Shown here: piece after piece, positions 8,558 to 16,420 of the stretch
Position numbering within the stretch: the stretch's first letter is position 1
How the letters are laid out: each line of letters starts with the position of its first letter
Assembly: GCA_019686135.1 (NCBI GenBank)
Contig: JADGHL010000001.1
Coordinates: 1 to 64,000, forward strand
Length of the DNA: 64,000 nucleotides
DNA from: Myxococcaceae bacterium
GTDB lineage: Bacteria > Myxococcota > Myxococcia > Myxococcales > Myxococcaceae
Direction of reading: 5' to 3'
Position numbers and translations under genes: made by a program
The notes under the pieces: generated by a model
What the model was told of the DNA's origin: nothing
The model's database searches: none
What the model saw: only the letters and a program-made list of their open reading frames with translations

Positions 8558-10185
8558 TGGCGACGCGGGCCCGAGGGGAGAAGGCGGCGGTAGACGACGA
8601 GTTCCTCCACAACCTCTACAAGGGCGGGGAGCTCCTCGCGGCGGGGAAGGTGATCGAGGCGAAGGACTACCTCGAGAAGGCCTTCAAGCTGCAGCCGAAG
8701 AACGAGAAGGGGCAGAACCTGCTCGGGCTGACGTACTTCAAGCTCGGGCTGTTCGACCGCGCGGCGGAGATCTACGAGGCGCTGGTCCGGGACAACCCGG
8801 TGGACGCGACGCTGCGGGTGAACCTGGGGCTGGTGTACCTGAAAACCAATCAGCTCCAGCGGGCGATTCGCGAGTTCGAGACCGCCGTGGACCTCGCGCC
8901 GGATCACAAGAAGGCGCACAACTATCTCGGGCTGGCGCTGGCTCAGGTCGGCAACTACGCCGAGGCGAAGGAGCACTTCATCCAGGCGGGCAGCGAGGCG
9001 ATGGCGCTGAAGATGGAGCGCGCCATGGCCGGGGAGGCCACCGGGCTGCACCGGATCCCCGCGCCGCTCGAGCAGCAGCGGTCGCAGAAGTTCGCGGAGA
9101 TCGAGGGCAGCGAGGTGGTGGCCGAGCGCGGCGGTCAGCAGGTGACCGAGGTGAGCCCGCCGCGCCCTGCACCCGCGGCGCCCGCGCCCGAAGCGAAGCC
9201 CCGGAAGATCGACGAGAGCTGGGGCGCGCAGTTCGGCGAGGAGCCGGAGAGCGCCGCCTCCGCGCCGCCGCCGGAGGAGGAGATGCGGCTGGCGGAGGAC
9301 GAGGGGCCTCCCGCGCTCAACAGCCCACGCGGCCAGACCGCATCCTTCCCGTCCGGGCCCGTGGAGGAGGTCGTCATCGAGGAGTCCGGCACGGTGATGA
9401 CCCCGGAGGACCTGGGGGCGAAGGCCCAGGCGTTCGCCGAGCGCGCGCCCGTCGAGCACGCGCCGGCGGCTTTGGCCGAGGTTCCGCCTGCGCCGCCCGA
9501 GCAGTGGGAGGCAGCGCCGCTGGGAGCGATGAAGCCCGAGACCGCGCTGGGGCTGCCGATCGCCGAGCTGGCGCCGACACTGGAGGTGCTCCACGGGGCG
9601 GTGGCGGCGCCCTTCGAGGTGCGCCCCGAGGGCGTGGCGATCGCCGTCGACGGAGAGCTGCTGACGCGGCTGGAGAACCTGCTGTTCGTCTCCGGCGCGG
9701 TGCGCTTCGAGCCCGAGCTCAAGCGCTTCCGTGGGCGCACGACGGATCAGGGCTTCGGCGAGGGCGATGCGCGGATGACCCGGGCCAAAGGCCGCGGGGT
9801 GATGCTGGTGGCCGCGCCGAAGCAGCAGCGGTTCGTCACCGTCGACCTTTCGGACGAGAGCGCTTACTTCCGCGAGGAGGTGGTGTTCGCGTTCGAAGAG
9901 GCGGTGATGTTCGAGAACGGGCGGGTGCCTTCGGAGGCGACGGGCGACCTCGACCTCGTGCACCTGCGCGGCAAAGGGAAGGTGCTGCTGCGCCTGGACG
10001 GCAATTTGCGCGCGCGGCAGGTGCGGATGGACGAGCCGGTGACCGTGCCCAGAGCGCGGCTGGTGGGCTGGTTCGGGAACCTCACCCCGCGGCTGGTGAC
10101 CCTGGCGCAGGAGGAGGGCGGACGGCTGGTCAACGGCGGCGCGGAGCTCTCCGGAGAAGGCTGGGTGCTGTTCTCGCTCCCGTAG
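8557..10185 (+). CDS. TPR protein with C-terminal AIM24-like domain
   Basis: 542 residues. Residues ~15-150 hold four tetratricopeptide repeats (for example AKDYLEKAFKLQPKNEKGQN and AIREFETAVDLAPDHKKAHN). A long Ala/Pro/Glu-rich disordered linker follows (~150-345). From ~350 to the end is a beta-rich domain with EVRPEGVAIAVDGELLTR, GRGVMLVAA, VVFAFEEAVMFENGR and GKGKVLLRL, which resembles the AIM24 (DUF124) fold found in bacterial and mitochondrial proteins. No catalytic residues are expected. The one-base overlap with the transglycosylase suggests a role at the envelope or in assembling a complex there, but that is inference. Confidence 0.75.
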   Translation: MATRARGEKAAVDDEFLHNLYKGGELLAAGKVIEAKDYLEKAFKLQPKNEKGQNLLGLTYFKLGLFDRAAEIYEALVRDNPVDATLRVNLGLVYLKTNQLQRAIREFETAVDLAPDHKKAHNYLGLALAQVGNYAEAKEHFIQAGSEAMALKMERAMAGEATGLHRIPAPLEQQRSQKFAEIEGSEVVAERGGQQVTEVSPPRPAPAAPAPEAKPRKIDESWGAQFGEEPESAASAPPPEEEMRLAEDEGPPALNSPRGQTASFPSGPVEEVVIEESGTVMTPEDLGAKAQAFAERAPVEHAPAALAEVPPAPPEQWEAAPLGAMKPETALGLPIAELAPTLEVLHGAVAAPFEVRPEGVAIAVDGELLTRLENLLFVSGAVRFEPELKRFRGRTTDQGFGEGDARMTRAKGRGVMLVAAPKQQRFVTVDLSDESAYFREEVVFAFEEAVMFENGRVPSEATGDLDLVHLRGKGKVLLRLDGNLRARQVRMDEPVTVPRARLVGWFGNLTPRLVTLAQEEGGRLVNGGAELSGEGWVLFSLP

Positions 10186-10202
10186 CCTGTTAGAAGCGTT
10201 CC

Positions 10203-10886
10203 GTGTCCGTGGATCGAGCCGCCAGGCGCAAGGCCAAGAAGGAAGAACGCGCGCGCAGGCGCGCCGAGCGCCGCCGGCGCCCGAGCATCCTCGTCGAGCA
10301 GTTCTGGAACGTCCCGAACCTGCTCACGCTGCTCCGGATCCTCGCGATCCCGCTCTTCGTCTGGTTCACCTACGACGCCGACCCTTGGTACAGCGTGTGG
10401 GCGGCGGCGATCTTCGCGCTCGCGTCGATCACCGACGTCATCGACGGCTACCTGGCGCGGAAGTGGAACCAGATGACCGTCGTGGGGAAGCTGCTCGATC
10501 CGCTCGCGGACAAGCTGATCGTCACCGCCGCGTTCGTGATGATGGTCCGGCTGGGGCGGATCGCGGCGTGGGTGGTGATCGTCCTGTTGGCGCGGGAGTT
10601 CATCATCACCGGCCTGCGGTCGATCGCCGCGAGCGAGGGCATCATCATCTCCGCCGGGCAGGAGGGGAAGTGGAAGACCAGCTTCCAGCTCACCGGGATC
10701 ATCGCGCTGTGCATCCACTACACGCACCCGTTGTGGCTCGTCTTCTGGACGTTCGACGTCGACTACAACCTGGTGGGCAAGACGCTCATCTACGTGGCGA
10801 CCGCGCTCTCGGTCTGGTCGGCCGGCGTGTACTTCCGCGACTTCCTCACGACCCTGGCGAAGCGTGGGAGCTCGCCGGCGTCCTGA
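10203..10886 (+). CDS. pgsA: CDP-diacylglycerol--glycerol-3-phosphate 3-phosphatidyltransferase
   Basis: 227 residues from a GTG start. The enzyme makes phosphatidylglycerophosphate at the inner membrane, the committed step to phosphatidylglycerol and cardiolipin. The CDP-alcohol phosphotransferase signature D-x2-DG-x2-AR-x8-G-x3-D-x3-D is fully present at residues 78-103 (DVIDGYLAR...GKLLDPLAD). About five hydrophobic helices follow a very basic N-terminus of ~25 residues (KAKKEERARRRAERRRRP), longer than usual and probably facing the cytosol. A related CDP-alcohol enzyme such as cardiolipin or phosphatidylcholine synthase is less likely given the length and motif context. Confidence 0.88.
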   Translation: MSVDRAARRKAKKEERARRRAERRRRPSILVEQFWNVPNLLTLLRILAIPLFVWFTYDADPWYSVWAAAIFALASITDVIDGYLARKWNQMTVVGKLLDPLADKLIVTAAFVMMVRLGRIAAWVVIVLLAREFIITGLRSIAASEGIIISAGQEGKWKTSFQLTGIIALCIHYTHPLWLVFWTFDVDYNLVGKTLIYVATALSVWSAGVYFRDFLTTLAKRGSSPAS

Positions 10887-10944
10887 GCGGTCGTCCGGGG
10901 CGGGGCGTGGCAGAGCTGTCCGAAAGGTTGCTCGCAGCGAGTGC

Positions 10945-10973
10945 TTGACGGTGCGGATCGCGGTGGCTATATG
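10945..10973 (+). promoter_or_regulatory. Sigma-70-type promoter for tRNA-Gly
   Basis: TTGACG (10945-10950), a 17-base spacer and TATATG (10968-10973) match the housekeeping -35/-10 layout closely. The expected start is near 10980, about 38 bases before the mature tRNA-Gly, leaving a leader for RNase P to remove. It lies in the otherwise non-coding gap after pgsA. Confidence 0.7.
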
Positions 10974-11017
10974 ACCGCGCACATCGCGGCACCCGAGAGG
11001 GAACGCGGGCTGAATAT

Positions 11018-11092
11018 GCGGGAATAGCTCAGTGGTAGAGCATCGCCTTGCCAAGGCGGGGGTCGAGGGTTCAAATCCCTTTTCCCGCTCCA
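11018..11092 (+). tRNA. tRNA-Gly (anticodon GCC), CCA encoded
   Basis: A complete cloverleaf: 7-bp acceptor GCGGGAA/TTCCCGC, D arm with AGCTCAGTGGTAGAGC, anticodon stem with loop TTGCCAA (anticodon GCC, reads GGC/GGU), and T arm GAGGGTTCAAATCCCTT. The discriminator base T is followed by an encoded CCA at 11090-11092. It has its own promoter upstream and a strong terminator downstream, so it is a single-gene transcription unit. Confidence 0.96.
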
Positions 11093-11104
11093 ACCTCAGC
11101 GACG

Positions 11105-11132
11105 AAAAGCCCCGGTGACCCCGGGGCTTTTT
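11105..11132 (+). terminator. Rho-independent terminator after tRNA-Gly
   Basis: AAAAGCCCCGG and CCGGGGCTTTTT form a stem of ten or more pairs around a 5-base loop, ending in a T-run. It sits 13 bases after the tRNA 3' end and before the GTG of the next gene, so it isolates the tRNA unit. Confidence 0.9.
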
Positions 11133-11188
11133 GTTTCTGGCGCCATCTCCTTGACCGGATCCGGGCTGCGGCGCAGCTTCGGAGTGCC

Positions 11189-12499
11189 GTGGGCACCGAA
11201 TCGAAACCCGGGGAAGGGGAGACGGCCACGCCGTGGAGCGAGGTCTCCGAATCGGAGCTCCACGCCCTGGTGGACGAGGTCCTCCGCTCGGGGAAGCACC
11301 TGACGCTGCCCACCCGCGACGAGGCGTCCCGGACGCCGGCTTCGGAGCGCCTGCACGCGCGGGCCATCGCCGAACAGATGCGGCGGCTCGCCCACCGGAT
11401 CCGCAGCGAACCGCCGCCGCCGCAGGACGACGGCCCCGACGACGTCGACGAGTGGTGGTTCGAGATCGACGGCAGGCGCATCGGGCCCATCAGCCTGCGC
11501 AAGGTCCGCTACCTGTGGGAGGACGGCGAGCTCACGCCGGACTCGCTCTGCTGGCACGAGGGCTTCTCCACCTGGGTGTCGCTGTTCCGCGTGTCCGAGC
11601 TCGCGGAGGCGCTGGCGCCGCGGCCTCGCACGAACGCGGCGGAGCTGCTCGCGGAGGCGTCGCGCGTTCCGAAGCTGGACCGCACCACCGCGTCCGGGAA
11701 CTGGATGCCGTCCGCGGCGGAAGAGCTCCACGCGGCCAACCGGCTGCGGCTCGAGGCCGCCCAGAAGCCCGCCGCCCCGCTGGAGGAGGCGCCTTTGGCG
11801 GTCTCTCTGGCGCCGCCTCCGCCGCTGGACATCGCCGGGACGTTCGCCACGCTCCCCGCGGAGCAGCCCGCGCCCGAACCGAAGCGGCGCGGTGCGCTCT
11901 CGCATGCGCTCGTCACCGGGTTGGTGGCGGGGCTTCTCATCTCCGGCGCGGTCGTGGCCACGCGGTTCCTCGCGCCGCCGGCACAGACCCAGCCGCTCGT
12001 GGTGGTGGTGCACGACGCCCGGGAGCCGGACGCGAAAGGCCCGCGTGAGAACCCGGCCGAGCAGAAGCCCGCGCGCCCGGCGGCTCCCATCCGCCGCGTC
12101 AAGCCGGCGGCTGCACCGCCGAAGCCGGCGCGCATCGACCCAGCGCCCGCCGAGGCCCGTGCGCCGGCACAGCCTTCGGTGGACGAGGCGTTCGCCGAGC
12201 AGTTCGGCTCATCTCCGGATGAGCTTGAGTCCTCCGAGATCGCCGAAGTGGTGGCGCAGCACCGCGCCGAAATCGACGCCTGCATCCGGGCTCAGCGCGC
12301 CGCGGCGCCGGAGCTGTCCGGACGCCTGGTGATGCAGTGGAGCGTCTCGCTGGACGGCCGCGTCTCCGACATCCGGGCGCAGTCGGCGGGCCGCACCACC
12401 GCGGCACTGGCGGACTGCCTGAAGCAGGCGATCGCCGGGTGGCGGTTCCCGAAGCACGAGGTCCCTCACGGGCCGGTGGAGTTCCCCTTCGCCTTTTGA
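11189..12499 (+). CDS. GYF_2-domain protein with AgmX/PglI-type C-terminus
   Basis: 436 residues from the GTG at 11189, preceded by GGAG at a 4-base spacing; earlier in-frame ATGs lie inside the tRNA or terminator and were rejected. Residues ~90-145 match the GYF_2 (DUF4339) domain: WWFEIDGRRIGPISLRKV...GELTPDSLCWHEGFSTWV. A single transmembrane helix (ALVTGLVAGLLISGAVVATRFL) lies near residue 285, then a Pro/Ala/Lys-rich periplasmic linker. The C-terminus (IDACIRAQRAAAPELSGRLVMQW...IAGWRFP) resembles the TonB-C-like domain of AgmX/PglI. In Myxococcus that family is linked to gliding motility and surface organisation; the exact role of this copy is unknown. Confidence 0.75.
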   Translation: MGTESKPGEGETATPWSEVSESELHALVDEVLRSGKHLTLPTRDEASRTPASERLHARAIAEQMRRLAHRIRSEPPPPQDDGPDDVDEWWFEIDGRRIGPISLRKVRYLWEDGELTPDSLCWHEGFSTWVSLFRVSELAEALAPRPRTNAAELLAEASRVPKLDRTTASGNWMPSAAEELHAANRLRLEAAQKPAAPLEEAPLAVSLAPPPPLDIAGTFATLPAEQPAPEPKRRGALSHALVTGLVAGLLISGAVVATRFLAPPAQTQPLVVVVHDAREPDAKGPRENPAEQKPARPAAPIRRVKPAAAPPKPARIDPAPAEARAPAQPSVDEAFAEQFGSSPDELESSEIAEVVAQHRAEIDACIRAQRAAAPELSGRLVMQWSVSLDGRVSDIRAQSAGRTTAALADCLKQAIAGWRFPKHEVPHGPVEFPFAF

Positions 12500-12511
12500 G
12501 CGGGGCGCGTC

Positions 12512-13882
12512 TCACTCCGGCGCCAGGGCGTCCTCGCCTTCGGAGGCCACGGGTTCGGAGATCGTCCGGCCCAGGTGCTCGCTGAACCACGCCCCTGCGA
12601 GGCTGCCCACCATCTCCAACGCTCCGGGCTCCTCGAACAGGTGCGTGGCGTTGGGGACGAGCACGATGCGGTGCCGGGCGGACATCTGCCGCGCGGCGCG
12701 GTGGTTGAGCTCGATGACGGGCTCGTCCGCGCCGCCGACGATCAGCAGCGTCGGCGCGCGCACCTGAGAGAGCGATCCGGCCGCGAGATCCGGCCGCCCG
12801 CCACGCGAGACCACGGCGCCGATGACGGAGGGACGGGCCGCCGCGGCCATCAGCGCGGCTGCCGCGCCGGTGCTCGACCCGAAGTAGCCGATGCGCCCTC
12901 CGCCCGCGTCGGGCAGATGGCCCATGGTCCAGTCGGTGACCTCCACCAGGCGCCTCGCCAACAACGGGATGTCGAAGCGCAGCTCCGCAGTGAGGGCGTC
13001 GATCTCCTCCTCGCGCTCGGTGAGCAGATCGAAGAGGAGCGTGGAGAGCCCGTGCCCGTGGAGCATCGACGCGACCTGACGGTTGCGGGGGCTGAAGCGG
13101 CTGCTGCCGCTCCCGTGCGCGAAGATGACGAGGCCGCGGGCGCCGGGGACGGTGGAGAGCGTGCCGTACAGCTCGCCGCCCCGGACGGGCAGCACCAGCT
13201 CGCGGACCCCCATCTGTCCCGGCGGGTCGGCCTGTGCGGACGCTTCTCCGGCATGTGCGGCGTCGAGGAGCGCTTGCACCTCCTCGTTGTCGAGCTGGCG
13301 GAAGTCGTCGTACCACGCGCCGATCGCGCCGAGCGCAGGCGTGATGTGGAGGCAGAGGACGGCGTCTGCCAGCGTCTGCAGCTGGCTGACGGCGTCCGTC
13401 GACGCCACTGGCACGGCGAGCACGATCTTCTTCGCGCCCGCCGCACGGAGTGACTGCACCGCCGCCGTCGCCGTCCCGCCGGTGGCGATCCCATCGTCGA
13501 CGAGGATGACCGTGCGGCCGCGCATGTCGGGCGGTCTGCCCTGTGGGCGGAAGCGCCGCGCCCGGCGGATCACCTCCGCGGACTCCCGCGCGGCCACCTC
13601 GGCCACGTCCTCGGCGGACGCGCCCACTGCGCGGACGATCTCGTCGTTGACGTAGACCACGCCGCCTTCGGCGACCGCGCCCATGCCCAGCTCCGGGTTC
13701 CAGGGCGCGCCCAGCTTGCGGACGATCCACACGTCCAGCGGCGCGTGGAGCGCCCGCGCGATCTCCGCAGCGACCGGCACGCCTCCGCGCGGCAGAGCGA
13801 GGACGATCGGCGACTCGCGCTGGTAGGCGCCCAACAGGCCGGCCAGCTTCCGGCCAGCCTCCTCACGGTCTCGAAAGCGCAT
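12512..13882 (-). CDS. Phosphoribosyltransferase fused to an alpha/beta hydrolase
   Basis: 456 residues. The ATG at 13882 is used because a strong GGGAGG lies just upstream and the earlier part of the frame is not protein-like. Residues 1-215 are a type I phosphoribosyltransferase with the PRPP loop VILVDDGIATGGT at 125-137. Residues ~235-450 are a dienelactone-hydrolase-like alpha/beta hydrolase: HGSGSSRFSPRN oxyanion segment, nucleophile in GSSTG, acid in GGADEPV and catalytic His in NATHLFEEPG. The same two-domain order is known in actinobacterial proteins such as M. tuberculosis Rv0571c. The substrate is unknown. It converges with the GYF gene 12 bases away. Confidence 0.82.
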   Translation of the reverse strand: MRFRDREEAGRKLAGLLGAYQRESPIVLALPRGGVPVAAEIARALHAPLDVWIVRKLGAPWNPELGMGAVAEGGVVYVNDEIVRAVGASAEDVAEVAARESAEVIRRARRFRPQGRPPDMRGRTVILVDDGIATGGTATAAVQSLRAAGAKKIVLAVPVASTDAVSQLQTLADAVLCLHITPALGAIGAWYDDFRQLDNEEVQALLDAAHAGEASAQADPPGQMGVRELVLPVRGGELYGTLSTVPGARGLVIFAHGSGSSRFSPRNRQVASMLHGHGLSTLLFDLLTEREEEIDALTAELRFDIPLLARRLVEVTDWTMGHLPDAGGGRIGYFGSSTGAAAALMAAAARPSVIGAVVSRGGRPDLAAGSLSQVRAPTLLIVGGADEPVIELNHRAARQMSARHRIVLVPNATHLFEEPGALEMVGSLAGAWFSEHLGRTISEPVASEGEDALAPE

Positions 13883-13973
13883 CGGAGTCCTCCCGGGAAA
13901 AGCAACGCACGGCGAGCGCGGATCGCGAGAGGGACGCACGGAGGACGGCGGCCGTGTTAGGGGATGGCAACCC

Positions 13974-15065
13974 ATGCCGATGCCGCCGCGCCCGATGCTC
14001 AACGCCCTGACCGTGCCGGAGCTCGCCCAGCTCCTCGACGGACGGGCGCGTGCGATCGAGGCGCTCCACTGGCTCTATGCCCAGCCGCCCACCTCGAACG
14101 AGATCCCGGACGCGATCCCCGGCGTGAGCTGGAAGGTGTGGCGGCGCGTGAAGGAGCTCTGCGGGCTGCCGAAGGTGGCGGTCGTCGAGCGCACGGGATC
14201 GCCGGATGGGACGACGAAGTACCTGCTCGATCTCGATGGGGCGACCGCCGAGACCGTGCTGATCCCCGCGCGGGGGCGCAGCACGGTGTGCGTCTCCAGC
14301 CAGGCCGGCTGCACGCGGAACTGCGCCTTCTGCGCGACCGCCACGCTGGGGTTCCGCCGGTCGCTGACGGCGGCGGAGATGATCGCCCAGTACCGCCTGG
14401 CCCGGGCGGACGCGGCGAAGGACGCGCCCGCGCGCAACGTCGTCTTCATGGGCATGGGCGAGCCGATGGACAACCTCGACGAGGTGCTGCGCGCCATCGA
14501 GGTCCTCACCCAGGCGCCCGAGCCGATGTTGGCGGCGAAGCAGGTCACCGTCTCTACCTCGGGCGTGCTGCCGGGGATGCGGCGCTTTCTGCGCGAGTCC
14601 CGCGCCTCGCTCGCGCTGTCGCTCAACGCCAGCACCGACGAGCAGCGCGATCGGCTCATGCCGCAGAATCGGACGTGGCCCATCGCCTCGCTGCTCGATG
14701 CGCTGAGGGAGGACCGCGCCCGGAACCCGAAGCGGGTGCACTTCATCGAGTACGTGCTCTTTTCGGGGATCAACGACGCGGACGAGGACGCGGCGCGGCT
14801 TCCGGTTCTTCTTGAGGGGATCAACGCGCGCGTGAACCTGATCCCGCACAACCCCGTGCCGGGCAACCCGCTGCGCCCGCCCAGTGACGAGCGGGTCCTG
14901 GCCTTCCAGAAGCGCGTGGCCGACAGCGGGATCCGCTGTCTCATCCGCTGGCCGCGCGGCCGGGAGGTGGCGGCAGCGTGCGGGCAGCTCGCGGCGACGA
15001 AGTGGAGCGAGCCGGAGACGGTGGGCGCGCCGCGCGAGCGGTGGCGGCCGATCCGGGACCGCTGA
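13974..15065 (+). CDS. rlmN: 23S rRNA (adenine-2503-C2)-methyltransferase
   Basis: 363 residues, family length. A radical-SAM enzyme that methylates C2 of A2503 in 23S rRNA and A37 of some tRNAs. The [4Fe-4S] motif is CTRNCAFC (Cys113, Cys117, Cys120). The glycine-rich SAM segment FMGMGEPMDN and the C-terminal catalytic cysteine in AACGQLAAT are present. The start chosen is ATG 13974; a second ATG six bases later is equally plausible. The promoter is shared with, or lies in, the 91-base gap to the divergent fusion gene. Its last 85 bases have a degenerate second copy about 176-184 bases downstream. Confidence 0.93.
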   Translation: MPMPPRPMLNALTVPELAQLLDGRARAIEALHWLYAQPPTSNEIPDAIPGVSWKVWRRVKELCGLPKVAVVERTGSPDGTTKYLLDLDGATAETVLIPARGRSTVCVSSQAGCTRNCAFCATATLGFRRSLTAAEMIAQYRLARADAAKDAPARNVVFMGMGEPMDNLDEVLRAIEVLTQAPEPMLAAKQVTVSTSGVLPGMRRFLRESRASLALSLNASTDEQRDRLMPQNRTWPIASLLDALREDRARNPKRVHFIEYVLFSGINDADEDAARLPVLLEGINARVNLIPHNPVPGNPLRPPSDERVLAFQKRVADSGIRCLIRWPRGREVAAACGQLAATKWSEPETVGAPRERWRPIRDR

Positions 15066-15423
15066 CGCCGGAGGACGGCGGAGGGGGTATAGCCGCAAGT
15101 GGCATGTGGGCTGCCCGTGCCGCGCTGTTGAATGCGCAGGCCGGTGCCGCACGTCGGGCGGGGGCGGGCAGCTCGCGGCGACGACGCGGATCGAGCCGGA
15201 GAACGTGCTCCGCGCAGTGGCGGCCGGTCCGGGACCGCTGATGGCTGAGGAACCGACGCCGGACGTCTCGTCGGTGTCGATCACCGCCTCGTTGTGCGTC
15301 AGCACGCGGATCGGCGCGGGGGCTCGCCGGGCGTGGCGCCGATCGCGGTGCCAGCTGGCGTTGTGCGCACTGCTTGTGCCGCACGGGTGGAGCGGCGCCG
15401 ATCGACGCGGACGCCGTGTGAGC
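15066..15423. other. 358-base gene-free stretch after rlmN
   Basis: No convincing gene on either strand. It contains the degenerate copy of the rlmN 3' end (15165-15241) and GC-rich sequence with many short direct echoes. Frames that cross it from the flanks show no recognisable protein. No promoter of good quality was seen. Confidence 0.6.
15165..15241 (+). repeat. Degenerate duplicate of the rlmN 3' end
   Basis: Begins with the same CGGGCAGCTCGCGGCGACGA found at 14981-15000 in rlmN and ends with GTGGCGGCC-TCCGGGACCGCTGA as at 15041-15065. In between, GAGCCGGAGA is shared but single-base changes and an 8-base length difference break the frame. It is therefore a decayed tandem copy of the final ~28 codons, including the stop. 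The rlmN gene itself is intact. Confidence 0.85.
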
Positions 15424-16209
15424 TCAGCGCGAGGCCATCCGGCGCTCGAAGCCGGCGACGTCCTGGAAATAGTCCGCGACCAGCCTGGCTTGCTGCGGGT
15501 TCGTGTACACCTCGGGCACCGGGTTTGCGATGGCGGCGGCGATCGCGGCGGCGACCTCTTCGGCGGACTGCGCCGCGGGGACACCCGGTGGAGGACTGCG
15601 GCCGGGCGCGAGCTCGGGCGTCCCTCCGAGAGCGTTCTGGGCGAACGCGGTCCTCACCATCCCGGGCATGACGAGCGTCACGTGGATGTTCGGGTGGGTG
15701 GCCATCAGCTCCAGCCGGAGCGTGGTGGTGATCGAGTTGAGCGCCGCCTTCGCCGCGCTGTACGCAGAGCGGATCGTCGCCATCGGGATGCGGCCGAGGA
15801 ACGAGGAGACGTTGATGAGCTGCCCCTCGCCGCGCTGCTGGAAGTAGGGCACCGCCACCTGCATCCCGTAGAGCGCGGACTTGAGGTTCACGGCCATCAT
15901 CTCGTCGACCTCCGCGTCCGAGAGCTCGAGCACCTTGCGGCTGATGCCTCGGCCGGCGTTGTTCACCCAGACGTCAATGCGGCCGAAGCGGCGCAGCGCC
16001 TCGTCGCGGATGGCCTCCACGTCCGCGCGCCGCGTGACGTCGGCCACGACGGCGATGGCCTTCTGGCCGCAGGTGGCCGCCACCGCCTCGAGCTTCTCCT
16101 TCCGGCGCGCGGCGAGGACGAGCCTGTGTCCCTCCGCCGCGAGCGTCTTTGCCAGCGCCGCGCCGATCCCCTCCGACGCACCGGTGATGACCACCACCTT
16201 TTCAGCCAT
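15424..16209 (-). CDS. Short-chain dehydrogenase/reductase
   Basis: 261 residues, classical SDR length. NAD(P) motif TGASEGIG at residues 9-16, NNAG in the fourth strand, and catalytic Ser...Tyr-x3-Lys in SSFLGR...SAYSAAK. An Arg/Lys-rich turn after the second strand (AARRKEKLEA) suggests NADPH preference. The C-terminal ~60 residues (PELAPGRSPPPGVPAAQSAEEVAAAI) match SDRs of broad substrate range, so the substrate is open. It is a lone gene, convergent with the rlmN side and with no operon partner. Confidence 0.85.
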   Translation of the reverse strand: MAEKVVVITGASEGIGAALAKTLAAEGHRLVLAARRKEKLEAVAATCGQKAIAVVADVTRRADVEAIRDEALRRFGRIDVWVNNAGRGISRKVLELSDAEVDEMMAVNLKSALYGMQVAVPYFQQRGEGQLINVSSFLGRIPMATIRSAYSAAKAALNSITTTLRLELMATHPNIHVTLVMPGMVRTAFAQNALGGTPELAPGRSPPPGVPAAQSAEEVAAAIAAAIANPVPEVYTNPQQARLVADYFQDVAGFERRMASR

Positions 16210-16358
16210 CTGACTCCTCCCTAAGAACGCCGACCGTGCTCCTGCGCGCCGGTGGCGTCAACCGCGACCGCATGGGGCAGAGCACAGGACGCGCAGCCCG
16301 GCCCGGTTCAGGTGCGAAGCCGGATGGCTCGCTCCTCGCAGCCCAATGCGAATGCAAT

Positions 16359-16390
16359 GCGCCCCGTCGACCGGTGAGTCCACGGGGCGC
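16359..16390. terminator. Inverted repeat downstream of the AT-hook-like gene
   Basis: GCGCCCCGT (16359-16367) and ACGGGGCGC (16382-16390) are perfect 9-base arms around a 14-base loop. It lies about 30 bases past the stop of the minus-strand gene that ends at 16421. There is no T-run, so it may end transcription only with Rho, or may be an unrelated hairpin. Confidence 0.35.
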
Positions 16391-16420
16391 GGGAATGCGG
16401 TGTGTCCGCGTGCCATCAGA

